This document shows, one piece after another, positions 35,672 through 47,400 of a stretch of DNA of 64,000 bases. Source of the DNA: Ancylostoma caninum. Taxonomy: Eukaryota > Nematoda > Chromadorea > Rhabditida > Ancylostomatidae. A program made the translations under genes and the position numbers. Each line of letters starts with the position of its first letter. Positions within the stretch are counted from its first letter, which is position 1. The stretch lies in the NCBI GenBank assembly GCA_037903475.1, contig JBAJFG010000091.1, positions 310,001 to 374,000 of the forward strand, given 5' to 3'. The notes below the pieces were generated by a model. The model was not told the origin of the DNA. It saw nothing but the letters and a program-made list of their open reading frames with translations, and made no database searches.

Positions 35672-36583
35672 TCAGACCAGGACCGTAAATTGCATGTCCA
35701 ATAGCCGCCCTGGCAATGCGTAACCCGGATGGGTTTTTGCTCCATTATGGATAACCAAATCGTGATAATAGTCAATACCTACCACAACGCGCGGAGTTTC
35801 AATTTCTCCACGTAGATTAGTATTTGCCAAGAAAATATTGTTAGCTTTTAGAAAAGCGACATCACTGTGCTCGATTCTTACGGATTGTAACTCATTTGTA
35901 ATAACCGGCCTGGTTTGCACGGTCATTTCGATCTCTTCTCCAAATGCCGTTTTGATTTTTAGAGAAACAACGTGGCTTTCGAACGTTTCAATACGTCCGC
36001 CAATTCCCGAAATTGAACACTTTTTGGTAGCATGCTTTGGTAGACCAAATTGCTCTACGAGCTTTTCGTCAACAACTGTTTTTTGTGCACCAGTATCGAA
36101 GAAGAGGAGAATTTTCTCGTATTTTTGCCTTCTTGCATTCCATATGCTGCCCTCAGCTGTCATTAAGACGATTTGTCCGCTTGTTGAGCTATCACCGCAA
36201 AGACAGGACTTTGCGAAACTATCCACACACATCTGTGCACTGGTTGATGTAGGTTTTCTCTGATCAGATAGGCTATTATTTGACCTCTGATCGCAATCCT
36301 GACAGTCCTTCGGATATGTACGATTGGGAACTATGGCCTTTGCTCTGTACTTATTACTATAATTGCGCTGTGGATTGCCTTTTTTGAGACACAGGCTGGT
36401 ATGGTGCTTCTGGCCGCAAAATGTGCAATCTTGCTTTTGGCAATCATAGCTGTTGTGGTTTGAAGAGAAACACTTCCAGCAGCGATTCTGTTCTCTAAGT
36501 GCTCTGCGGCGCATGCTCTGATCGCTTATGGTACGGCATCGTGTAGATAAGTGATTGATCTTGTGGCAAAATATGCATCCCAT
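35672..36583 (-). pseudogene. gag zinc-knuckle and protease ORF of the BEL/Pao-like element
   Basis: A 303-codon frame has two CCHC-type knuckles near residues 34-65 and an aspartic protease with DTGAQKT near residue 165, followed by the flap region ISGIGGRIE. It terminates early relative to a full pol. It encodes a possible protease but no polymerase. Confidence 0.85.
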
Positions 36584-37623
36584 ATCGTAATTGGGTCGAT
36601 GGCCGGTGTGGTTCGCTTTTGATTGTGTGACCTTGCCATCGTTTTTCTGGCCTAATCTTTTGGCATTGTATACATTTGCGTCAATCTCTTTCTTGAGAAG
36701 TGCCTTTGAGTTGCATCTGTTTTTGTTTGAGTATGATGCCTGCGAAACTGACGGTAATGGTACGTAGTTTCTATTTTGCTCGGTATTATTGCCAATATTT
36801 TGGACGTTTTCTGAATCGCCCCTAAACGAATCATCTAGGTCTGAGCCCTAGGGCTCATGTATCCAAGAAAAATCTCCATGTTTCTGCGAGTGTTCTTAGA
36901 TTCGCTGAGCTTAGCGGTCAACATAACGATGAAGTTGTTCGCCTCAGCTGTAGCTATTTGTAGCTGAGAGTCTTCTTCACTTTGGTGAATTTCTGCCGGA
37001 ATCTCTCTTTTCTCTGAGTTATCCTTGCAGTTTTTGTGCTCATCCTGTATCTCTCTGTACAGTTTCTGGAGGTCCTCTTTGGCCTCCTCAATTTGCCGCA
37101 GGCTACTTTTTCAAACAAAGCGATGGTAGTGCGACATTTTTCATAGTTCTCGTCGTCTACTTCGGAATATTCTAAATTTTTTGTGTAATCTGTATGACGA
37201 ATCACAAGTGTTCTTAGCAATTTCGCACTAAGAATAATGGGCATTCTGTGAAAGTGAAGCTCCATCATTTTTTGGCACATTCTAAAACTTCGCTTGAGAT
37301 ATATTCTCAGAAGCGCAGCTGTTGGTGCTCCGACTGATTCGCACAGGCGTAGTCAGCTGTCCCAATTAGGCTGGGAAGAATCGATATCGATTCGCGATCC
37401 TTACCTGGCCCGGTGATTTAGGGCTCTCAGGCTCCTAGGTTAAGCGTGGTCGCTCATCTCTTGTGTAGTTGCAGAGCAAGGCACGAATTTTTAGGGCTCT
37501 TAGTCCCAAGGTTAGGCTTATTAGATGCTAACCTCTTACGGCTATGGGTGGGCCGCGAAATTGCTCAAGTGTGAGCGAGTCTCTTCTCCAGGCTTTGACG
37601 CGGAAGGAATGGCTTTATTTTAG

Positions 37624-37635
37624 CCGATGCACCAA
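37624..37635 (-). other. primer-binding site for tRNA-Gly
   Basis: In plus orientation GCCGATGCACCA is the expected 3' end (with CCA) of a tRNA-Gly. Read on the minus strand it is the complementary primer-binding site, three bases from the 5' LTR. tRNA-Gly priming is known for many BEL/Pao elements. Confidence 0.75.
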
Positions 37636-37638
37636 GAA

Positions 37639-37928
37639 TGTGGCGACTGATTTGGCGGATGGTGGCGCCTTAGACTCTTGGACTAGTATTGTCCGAATGC
37701 GCAGTAAATGCGATGCTTCAGTGGATAATGTATTTATTACTTACTGTAAAGGAGATGAGCAATACGAGGAGAATAGTGAGTAAAGTGCGCCTCGTAGGGA
37801 TTACAACATCATTGTGACTAGTGAGTATCATCTTGGGCACAAGACGGGTCAGTCCCGCCCCCTCCACATGAGGTACGATATGAATGGTGAGCATGGATAC
37901 AATGGGGATCATCGATTCGTCGATGATA
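37639..37928 (-). repeat. 5' LTR of the BEL/Pao-like element
   Basis: 290-bp partner of the repeat at 34894-35183. Equal length and matching ends show it is the other LTR. Confidence 0.88.
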
Positions 37929-38353
37929 TATCATGGCAGCCCGAGGACGAGAGCAGACTTCGGCGTTATTGTTTCTGAGAAGTTCCGTGATGCCATCACG
38001 GAAATACAGCGCCACAATGACCCGCTGATGAAGATTATGATTGTTTACGGTTCACTAAAGGTCCAGCTCTTCTCAGCATATGCTCTACAATCCGGGCTCT
38101 CTGACAAGGTCAAGGATACTTTCTAGACCTTGTCAGAGAGCCCAGATTGTCAGAGACCCTACTTGACGAGCAGACCGCGGCCGTCCCCAACGAAGATTTC
38201 ATCGTAGTGGCTGGTGACTTGAATGGGCACGTTGGTACGGAAAAGAACGAAAACTGTGCACATGGCGGATTTGATGTTTTTGAACGAAACATTGATGGAG
38301 AACGAGTCCTGGAATACGCAGTTGCCCACGGATCCAAGCATACGATGCAAACT

Positions 38354-38437
38354 TAAATTCATTCCAGAAGTAAATCAATTTAAGAATTTATGACTTAAAT
38401 TCATTCCAGAAGTAAATCAATTTAAGAATTTATGTCA
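38354..38437. repeat. 42-bp tandem duplication
   Basis: Two adjacent near-identical copies of a unit containing ATTCATTCCAGAAGTAAATC. Confidence 0.9.
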
Positions 38438-38786
38438 AATTAGCTCATAATTTTCTGGTAACAATATTAAGTCGATCACGATGCACCCAGAAGTCTACAC
38501 TACAAAAAATACCTTGATATCTTTCTATGAAAAACTTTACTCCATTAAAAGTTATGGAGGAGAATTCAAGAGGCCATGTAATTTTGCCGGTACTGTTTAC
38601 AGTGCGTTTCGTAAGTATAGACGCACCCCATAAAATGCCGGTACCCAATTCACCACAGCTTCTCAAGAAAAGCTACAAACGCTAATCGATTCGGCATGCC
38701 AGAAAACCTAAGTATTATAAAAAAGGCACTGTTTTACTTGCGACTTTGAAAAATGCCGTATAGATTTGGCACCTCACCGTTAAATG

Positions 38787-40284
38787 GGCCGTTTCGTAAG
38801 TATAGACGCAGTCTATGAGAAAATACAAATAAATTTTATCTTCAAGGGAAAAAGTGGGTTCAGTATTCTAATAAGAACCAATAAGCTTCTGCAACCTAAA
38901 TGTGCATTTCAATATGGATCACACCTTTCTAAGACGAGACTAATGCAGTTAAAAGTTTAACATGCTGCAGGCTTGTGAAATCGCAGGATTATCGGGTAGA
39001 GAGAAGGTTCTCCGTAGTCCATCTGCAAATATGTACAAGATGTTCACTTCTACTGTCGAAGGAAGAATTTTAGTATGACAAAGAAGATATCGCATCGAAG
39101 ACGGCGTCGCATACCCTAACTAGACTCGAAGTCCATAATGAGCGTCAACGGTGTCCGAGCTGTTACGTGGGCTCCCTCGTGCGGTATAAGGGTTGAAAAG
39201 GCATTCAATTGTAGTATCAGCATTGCATGTCATTGCGTCCGTCCCACTCCTGGTGGTATCTGGTCTCAAAAAGCCTCACGGCTTCGCTTTACCATAAGGA
39301 ACGTGGTGATCGTCACGTCGAAAAAGAGAGTTGGCTGTTGTGGACCCTTCGAAAGAGCCTACCATGTTAATATGATTTTTTTCGGGTGAGAAAAGCTTGA
39401 TTTGTTTTGTATTATAATAAACGAAGGCTGCAGGGAAGATGTAAAAGAAGACCCGGACTCCTTCAAAACGAACACCTTTGGAGGTAGATGCTGAGATGAA
39501 AGTTGTAGATGGTGTCTCCCATAAAGAAATCCTCGACACTATTCCCATTCCTACATATTCGAACTCCACAGGCCTTTAGAACACCTCTGGTGTTCAACTC
39601 TTGCATCTCCGTGTAGCGCATAGGAGGAGACATCCCACGTCCCATCAAAAAACCGGCGTGACCTTCACCAGTCCTCACCAAATAAGTACTTTGAGAACTC
39701 CTAACTGACGAACGAAATCAAACATCTTCCGGCACAGGAGACATGCAATTGCTTCGTCTCAGCATCTACCTCCAAAGGTGTTCGTTTTGAAGGAGTCAGG
39801 GGCCTCCTTCAAAACGAACACCTTTGGAGGTAGATGCTGAGATGAAAGTTGTAGATGGTGTCTCCCATAAAGAAATCCTCGACACTATTCCCATTCCTAC
39901 ATATTCGAACTCCACAGTCCTCTAGAACACCTTTGGTGTTCAACTCTTACATCTCCGTGTAGCGCATAGGAGGAGACATCCCACGTCCCATCAAAAAACC
40001 GGCGTGACCTTCACCAGTCCTCACCAAATAAGTACTTTGAGAACTCCTAACTGACGAACGGAATCAAACATCTTCCGGCACAGGAGACATGCAATTGCTT
40101 CGTACTAGGAAGCGTTTTGATAGCCATTTGCTGGAAGGAATGTGTAAATCTACGCGAACCCACGTCCTCTGAATTGTTTTTAAATTGTGAAGGCCTATAA
40201 ACTACTAGTCTGCTGTTGTAAGAAAGTTCCTCCTATGAAATTATTGCTTTTCGAAAGTGCGTCTATACTTATGAAACGATCCCT
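38787..40284 (+). mobile_element. degenerate Tc1-like element
   Basis: Ends GTTTCGTAAGTATAGACGCA (left) and TGCGTCTATACTTATGAAAC (right) are inverted. A further copy of the left end, ACAGTGCGTTTCGTAAGTAT, sits at 38601-38620. The interior 39050-39500 reads in mixed plus frames as Tc1 transposase remnants (VNMIFFG, then an NTFGG-like box), with many frameshifts. Confidence 0.65.
39458..40103. repeat. 300-bp direct duplication with an inverted joint
   Basis: 39458-39757 and 39804-40103 are near-identical direct copies (about half a dozen mismatches). The joint at 39758-39796 is an inverted copy of the first 39 bases of the unit, so each unit start is also present as a hairpin. Confidence 0.92.
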
Positions 40285-40289
40285 ATGAG

Positions 40290-41740
40290 GGGGGAAGTCC
40301 TGAGTCTTTTCCCATAACTTTAGGGGTGGCATTCATCATTGAGAGTGTGGGTAAACGTTTACCACAGGGTATGAGACCCCGTGGTGAAGATCGGAGTAAA
40401 CGTTGAGATAGTATTCATCACGCGTTTACTTACCGTTTACTCCAAGGGGTAGTCATATCCCCACAGTTACGGCTAAACGGCGCAGGACCCATCAATACGC
40501 ACACTGCGCAAATGAACCCCCAAGCATCTTGTGAAGCAGAGCTTGCTAAGCCACTGCAATTTTCTGGCTTTGCTATGCCTCTTCTTCATCTATTCTTCCG
40601 GACAACATGCTATAGCATAATTGGTGAGTATTTCGATCATTTTAACTAATACTGGGTTTAGTAGCTGTGATTTAACATTGAAGAGTCACATGTTTCTCCC
40701 ATTTGAAATAATCATTGCTACATGGTTGTTCCTCGTTAGAAATGCCACTCGCATCTAGTCCTTAAGAACTGTTGCTTTATTGATGTTTGGGGTTTATTCT
40801 TCCTTTTCGTTTTCTTTGGCGTTATTTAGTTCTCAGTTATGGCTCAGTGTCTCGGGCTTCCCTTCTATAGGTGAAAGAGAATTCCGTGGACTTGTCGCCG
40901 TAATGGGGAATTCTTTAATTCAGGGGCATTCTGTTTCATTTTTTGTTTTGATATTCGGGCTTTTTTTCGGTAAGCAGTGAATGAAACCAGAGCCGTCACT
41001 TGTTTGGTGATAAATCCGCATGTTTAACATCGTAATTTCCAGATGACCTATTCTGCAGTAGCTTAAGCTGCTCCCGAAATTAGTGAGGTTATATCTCTTA
41101 AGTGGTACTTCTTTGAAATTGCTGCTGCATAAATGATTTTGTTGTTACTGTTCTGTTATGCAGCTCTAGTTGTGTTTTGCAGAGGTCACTGTCTTTTAAA
41201 CCGGTACTGAAGAATTCAATGGAGACAGTTCTGCTACTGTTCATTTTTCTTGCAATTTCCTATCATAACGGATCGACCAATTTCACTTATTTGCTTACGC
41301 GCACGCTCAAGTACTCAGCTTCTTTCTTGTAGCCGATTTTTTTCCATGCTATGAGATGAGAAGAGCATGGATAGAGACGAAAAATGCTCAAAAACCAACA
41401 TTCATAGTTGGTTCTGCAGTGACGATTCTACAGACAGGATTGTTTGTTTTTCGTACGTCATTGCTTTTCCTTCGTTCAAGGCAGGGTGCATGCTTTAGTC
41501 ATTTCATTTTTTTTATCAATGTTACACTCTGGTTTAGTCTCGCCCACAGTACTTGAAAAGCTTCCGCACTTGTATTTATAGATCTGCCATTTGTGAACTT
41601 GTTGCCAGCCAGCGGTGAACTTCTCTGCGAATTTTGGCCTTTTTAAGTAATCTTATGGTTTTGTGGTCACTTACATGCTGTGGCAATGTTTTATTACTCA
41701 GTTTTTTCTTACTCTATTGCACCCTAGCCTTGGCTATATG
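40290..41740. other. no gene recognised
   Basis: AT-rich sequence with only short frames. A hydrophobic plus-strand frame at 40780-40980 has no paired splice sites. Confidence 0.5.
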
Positions 41741-42769
41741 ACAAGATGAAAAGTTCCGGAGGGTAAGGGCCCAGTCTTATCGTATGTTTTTAGGCGTCGG
41801 ATGAAGTTTGTGTCGCGAGCAACCACACAGGAGACCCTCAACCAGACGGACGTGGCCTATCGAGACGCAGAATCACTAATGTATGGGATTTCTCGACTTT
41901 GTGCATCTGCTAAGTGAGGAGCAAGAACCGACGCAAGAACGCAATTCTTAAGAAATTTCGGCCCGTTACGTCGTCCGCATATAGGACATACATATGTGTA
42001 TATAGTACTATTGAAAAATAGCAAAGCTACGAGCTTCGAACGCAGGTTGGCCTTGTGCAGGCCTGCGTAATCCTCATTTTTACCTTCCTCTCTGCAGATC
42101 TGCTTCGAAAATATTATAAGATGGACCTTCTATAGTATATAACTAAGTTCGTTCTATAATTGAAGAAGTACATCACACTTCAGGCTCAGTAATAAAAAAT
42201 AGTAATATTGGGATCAATACAACGGTTCAAGTGAAAACAGAAAGTACAAGAAATGTTTGATCGCAAATGGTATTGAACAGCACTCGTACAAAGTGAAGAC
42301 AGCTGAGTGATAGCCGAGTTCAACCTTCACAACCTTCCAGACACTGCGCCGCTATGTTCGCATTTCCACCGGACCATGTCCTCAAAAAAAAAAAACACGG
42401 CAAAATCCTTTTACAATTGTTCAATTATAGGTGACCTTTGCACGAGAAATTTGTAACTTTGATATGTTTCAATGAAACCGTAAATCCTGTACGCGAGTGA
42501 GGTAACGATTTGGAACTTCTTCAAGAAATGCGTTGATTCTTGTTCCTCACTTGTTTCACCAGTGTCAAAATATGTAGCTGCAATTGCATAAGTATTGTAA
42601 AAGCAGGTGCACGAACTCGACAAACCGCATTGATTAGTGACTCTGCGTCTTGGTAGGTTATGTTCGTCTGTTGGAGTGTCTCTTGTGTAGCTGCACGCGA
42701 CACATTCCATTCAAAACCCAAAATATACGGTAAGACTGGCCCCTGTCCCTCCGGAACTTTTCATCTTGT
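41741..42769. mobile_element. fold-back element with coding-like arms
   Basis: Inverted arms of about 215 and 250 bp (41741-41955 and 42520-42769) start with AAGATGAAAAGTTCCGGAGG. Both arms read as a similar peptide: SRATTQETLNQTDVAYRDAE on the plus strand and SRAATQETLQQTNITYQDAE on the minus strand. Its right edge abuts the truncated end of a mariner transposase gene. Confidence 0.75.
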
Positions 42770-42785
42770 GGCTACATGTCGGAAT

Positions 42786-43801
42786 GTTCCGAGGCCGCAT
42801 GTGGTAGCACATCCAAGCGAAGTGCTTCAAGCGTCTCCTTCACTGCTTTTGTAACATGTGGACGAGCATTGTCATGCAGCAAAATGACTTTGTGCTGCCT
42901 TGTCTCGTGTTCCGGCCGTTTCTGGTGCAATGCTCTGCTCAAACGAATAGAATTTGCTCTTTATAGAGATCGCCCGTGATCGTCTGGCCTGGTTTAAGCA
43001 TCTCATGATAGATGACTCCCTTCTGGTCCCGCCAGATACACAGCATTGCCTTCTTCCCATGGATATTGCGCTTTGGCGTCGATTGTGATGGTTGGCCACG
43101 GTCGCAAATGGCTTTCCGGCGCTTCGGATTATCGAAATAGATCTACTTTTCATCTCCAGTAACGATACGATGCAGAAATCCCTTCCTTTTTTGTTTGTCA
43201 AGCAACATTTCACAGATGGTTTTTCTTCTTTCCATGTCGCGTTCTGTCAAGTCGTATGGTACCCATCTGCCTTCCTTATAAACCTTTCCCATGGCTTTGA
43301 GACGCTTGGAAATGTTGGATCTATCAACATTTAGAGAGTTGGCAATCTCTTCTTGTGTTTGGCGTGGATCTTCATCAATTAATGATTGAAGTTCTTTGTC
43401 TTCAAAAACTTTTGGCCTTCCACTGCGTTGCTTGTCTCCAACATCGAAATCACCACTACTAAAGCGTCGGAACCATTCTTTGCATGTTGTTTCTGATGGA
43501 GCATGGTCCCATAAGCTTCCATGAGCATTCGGCAAGATTCGGCAGCAGTTTTCTTCAAATTGAAGCAGAAAAGAAGTGCTTCGCGCAAATGACGCTTACT
43601 TGGCTCAAATATCGGCATGATTATCGCCATAAAACACAATGATGTTAAAATAATATGTAATAAATCGAAACAGATATGTACTAAATATTATTGACAGATG
43701 TCAAAGCAACAAAATGAAGTAGGATTTACAGAGTATTTGCAAGGATAGCTAACGATATAACCACTCATCGCTAGAGGGCGGAAACTTTTTCACATACCTA
43801 A
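42786..43801 (-). pseudogene. mariner transposase, frameshifted and 3'-truncated
   Basis: The 5' terminal repeat TTAGGTATGTGAAAAAGTTT ends at 43801 beside a TA. Reading left: the N-terminal HTH domain (HLREALLFCFNLKKTAAES), a frameshift, then CKEWFRRFSSGDFDVGDKQR, GRPKVFEDKEL and VTGDEKWIYFDN, a frameshift, LKPGQTITGDLY, and finally LLHDNARPH. The two Asp boxes (GDEK, HDNARPH) are present. The last part, including the third catalytic Asp (or mariner DD34D motif), and the 3' terminal repeat are lost at the junction with the fold-back element. Confidence 0.88.
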
Positions 43802-44394
43802 TATAAACGGACACATGGAAGCATTTCGAGCAATCCAGACAAGTGCCCTAAATGGGAGTGCAATACTAGAAAAAAGGGACAAAGCAAGCGCCTATCTTTG
43901 AACAAAGCCAAGTCGTACAATGATAAACTGCATAAGTACAATGAAACTGATGCAAGATCCCCAAAGCAACAGCAGTTTGCAAGCAACCAACACTTGGAAG
44001 CATCTCAGTGTAGTAGCACTGTTTAAAGGGTGCTGTATCCATTTCCGGAGCCGATGGAACCGAGTCATCAAGTGGCTCTACTGAGCACATCGGTAAAGGA
44101 CGACATAACCTGCTCCACTGACGTGTAATGGAGCGTGCAATTATCGGAGGGTCATATTATTTGTTGGGGTAATTTCGAATAGTAAAGTTCACTTGCCTCC
44201 TATAGACAGATATAGATTATCTCGATTTTTACCCGTGGGCTGTGGGCAAACTTCTTGATGAATGTCAAAAAGAGAGAAAACTTTGGTGGTAAACAAGATT
44301 ATCAATGCCATCCCAGGTAAAACAACAGAACCTAGGGTTTCTAGGAATGCTGATTCAATTGACATGGTTTTTTTTTTCCAAAAGGTTACGTGGA

Positions 44395-44443
44395 ACTGTA
44401 AACCAATGTTTTCTGGGATGCGTCAATACTTATGAAACGCACT
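44395..44443 (-). repeat. isolated Tc1-like terminal repeat
   Basis: ACAGTGCGTTTCATAAGTAT on the minus strand closely matches the terminal sequence at 38601. Inside it the two diverge, so they are probably ends of different copies, although a single 5.8-kb nested unit cannot be excluded. Confidence 0.6.
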
Positions 44444-44449
44444 GTATGT

Positions 44450-47400
44450 ACCCCTACACAGTCTGGTATAATATAAGGTTGTCGGTAAAGTTCTCGTGGT
44501 TTTTGGAACAGTGCCTTTTCCTGACTTTTCAAATACAGGGAAGCACATTAAGAAAAGTTTAAACGTCGTCCTACCACTCTTCGCCCATTTTCGTAGACCC
44601 TTTTGATGCCTTTGGCAAAGGCATTGACTCGAAAAGTTGGCATTGACTCGGAAAGTTGTCCACTTTTCCGACAACCTAATATTTATATCTCCTCATTTTC
44701 TCATCTTATCTTGTGGCAGCTTAGAGTATCCTAGCTAAGTCAAAGAAAGGCTATGTCAGCATACATATAGGAAAAGATGGGACGAGCGAACTAGTACTAA
44801 GGTCAGTGACGAATTTGTGCCCAACCGTTCAGCGCTATGTTTTTTAAGATTGATCCCCTTCACAGATCTATTCGTGAGTTATGACAACTTAAAAATAAAC
44901 TACGGGGCATTGTTCCATATGTCATCGAATTTCGAATTTTGCTGCTGTTAGAAATTTTGAACGCTGATGTGGAAAAGGGTGCAACCTCTCGCACTAGAAA
45001 TGTTGTGTTTCCCGTGCCAACGTTGATGTATTCTTATAATCACTACTTCAAATTGAAATGAAGAGCCGGTTATGGAAGATTGTGACAATCTGTTCCTCAC
45101 ATAGAGAAAAAATCGTTGACATTATCCCGAACTTCGCTTTTAGACCAGATTTCAGTAAAGGGGACCAAGATTTTAGTTAAGGATGAAACCAAAATGATGG
45201 CACGGTCCATTCCATTGACCCGCCCACTTTGCACACCTTACAACATCGTATAATACATACATAAGCATTGTAATTAATGCGCAACCCTCTTACTCTCTTC
45301 CTTAGCAACTGCGCAACCCCTTACTCTCTTCCTTAGAAACTGCGCAATCCTCTTGCTCTCTTCCTTAGCAAGCATTGGGAACAAATGAGCCACATTAGCA
45401 TCCGTTGCTAAAACATTTAGAGCTCCAACAACCTAAAATTTTGAGCTGACATATTGCTGAGCAACAGGACTCATAGTGACATGAAACATGATTTGTCAGT
45501 GCGTATCCGGTTATCTGTTTCGCCGTAATGCGCAGGCTCCGATCTATAATATTAATCAGCCGGATAATTTCCCGTACGAGGCAAAATATTATAGTTGACT
45601 CTAATTCCTGCGTTTTCTGCAATACTCGCAGAAATACATCATTTCTTGCTCCAGTTCATTTTTCGTCAGGTTCCATCAGTGAACTGGATTAACAAAGTGA
45701 GGCAGTAGAAGCTAATTCGGAGGGTTTGCTTTTTATCAGGTTGAAACGTCCATCTTGAGGATTTCTCGGTTGTCTAACATTTACAGGTTTGGATAACATC
45801 GTCTTTGTTATGAAGTCGTAAGGTTTTCAACGCGTCTATAAATAACTCTAGGGATCAAAAGTGTGTTTCTTTCTTATGAGAAATGTACGTAACTTACATA
45901 AATAAGGAACACACTGAATGTGGGTTCACCTATCCGTGCTACAGTAACGAGCAGTGTACAATTTTCACGGCACTTCCTCTATTTTGTTCCTTCTGTCTTG
46001 TGCCTCCAGCACACCATGCTCTGCTTCTTTATCTTGCCTAACTGCATACTTCCTTTCACATTGTTCGTCAACTCAAGTACAAAGACATAAGGTGTTCTCA
46101 GTGAGCGGTCCATGTCAAGAAGGATACATTACTTTGATATGTTGCGCCGTAGCAAAACATGCATGAGGAAACAGGAACATCGGATGCGTAGCTGATCATT
46201 TACGGCCGAATCGGTACTTTCTCCTTAGTCAAATTCCGGGATGGCCGTGGCCAGCCACTTTGGCATGCCAGAATTAGAAAGAAAATGCGGTTTCAGCAGG
46301 AAAGCGGCAATACCATGCAAAATGACACTGACACCCCTGTTCAGCACCTCAAATAACCTCTTATGCGTAGTTTCAGAAAGTTCTGTGAAATACAATAACT
46401 ACTTATAATGGAATTAATATACGGAATGGATGCAATTTTAAGGTTGAGCACCTAGAACAACCCCTCTTCCAAAGTTTCATCCAAATTTTTCCTTGCGGAT
46501 GTTGACCACATTTGGCCACGTTTCGAAAGGTGGGCAAATATGGATGCTTTCGTGGCCATCAAAGGCTGGCCATATGGTGTCGGAATTATGGACGTTTTGG
46601 ACACCACTCACTGTAATAAGAAGGTATGGTACATTATGAATACGATATTTGTGTTCAGCTCATCGAATAGCCACTATCCACGAAATTTGAGGGGATTCTG
46701 TGAGCTTAAGAAGTGACAGATCAACACCGGATCCAGCACAGATTACGGGCGTTGTCCGCACAGGTTCTGATGATAACTGATTAGTTTCCAAGTGTTCCCG
46801 GCTGTCTGGTAAAATTCAAGATCTAGATTCCTTGAATATTTTACGGGTGTTGCCTTACCATTTTACAGCCCTTGTACGCCTGGCGCAAGCCCGTCTGCAA
46901 GCCAGGCAAAAAAAACATACAAAATGGAAATGCAAATCCCACCAAGGATTTCACACAACCGGTCTGGTTCATAGCACTGGAACCGGAAGTGTGGAAAACT
47001 GCTTGTGCATCTCCACTAGAAATAACTCAATGATATCACTCCTGTATTCTGATTGGACAACAATGTGGAAACTATTGGGTCCATTCCGATAATTCTAATC
47101 TAACAGTTTCATTATACGCGGCTGGAAGCGAAGCCTTCGTATCGAGCCACCATGTGATGCTAAATTTCGAAAGTTCACCTATTTACTAAATATTGCCTGC
47201 ACACATATCATTTTCGGGGTGTTAATGTGTTGGACAGATGCACTGCGATGAACAAGTTAGAAGTGCGTGGCTTACGAAGAAGCACCCCAGAGCTGTCCAC
47301 CACACCATTTATCAATCATTTCTGAATTGTGTTGGCTAGGATTCATGAACGCATAACCAAGTGAAACCAGGCTAGCGAACCAACCTTGGCATTCTGTGTG

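Larger units (their letters stand above)
34894..37928 (-). mobile_element. BEL/Pao-like LTR retrotransposon, 3035 bp, pol largely deleted
   Basis: Two 290-bp direct LTRs (34894-35183 and 37639-37928, about 20 mismatches by eye and no indels) bound the element. A 5-bp target duplication TATCA flanks it (34889-34893, 37929-37933). Read on the minus strand, the 5' LTR is followed three bases later by a primer-binding site, then a coiled gag with frameshifts (to about 36850), zinc knuckles (CWKCFSSNHNSYDC, CTFCGQKHHTSLC), and an aspartic protease (FFDTGAQKTVVD). After 35672 the frame shifts to an Arg/Pro-rich 3' ORF (35064-35612). RT, RNase H and integrase are missing, so it is non-autonomous. 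Confidence 0.9.
34484..38356 (+). mobile_element. RTE-type LINE endonuclease fragment, split by a BEL/Pao insertion
   Basis: The left part (about 34.5-34.89 kb) reads, with frameshifts, as the start of an RTE apurinic endonuclease (LERRRVHICTVQET). The right part (37934-38356) continues GSPRTRADFGVIVSEKFRDA and later DFIVVAGDLNGHVGTEKN, the GDLNGH box of EEP nucleases. The frame crosses the insertion point exactly when the BEL/Pao element and one target duplication are removed. The copy ends after HGSKHT and has no RT. An internal 22-bp hairpin lies at 38090-38146. Confidence 0.85.

Noticed and set aside
35838..36263. 141-codon plus-strand frame
   Set aside because: Antisense of the gag-protease ORF, whose zinc knuckles and DTGA motif are on the minus strand.
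38597..44443. A single 5.8-kb Tc1-like element bounded by the two matching termini
   Set aside because: Subterminal sequences differ and the interval is explained by several unrelated elements; kept only as an alternative.
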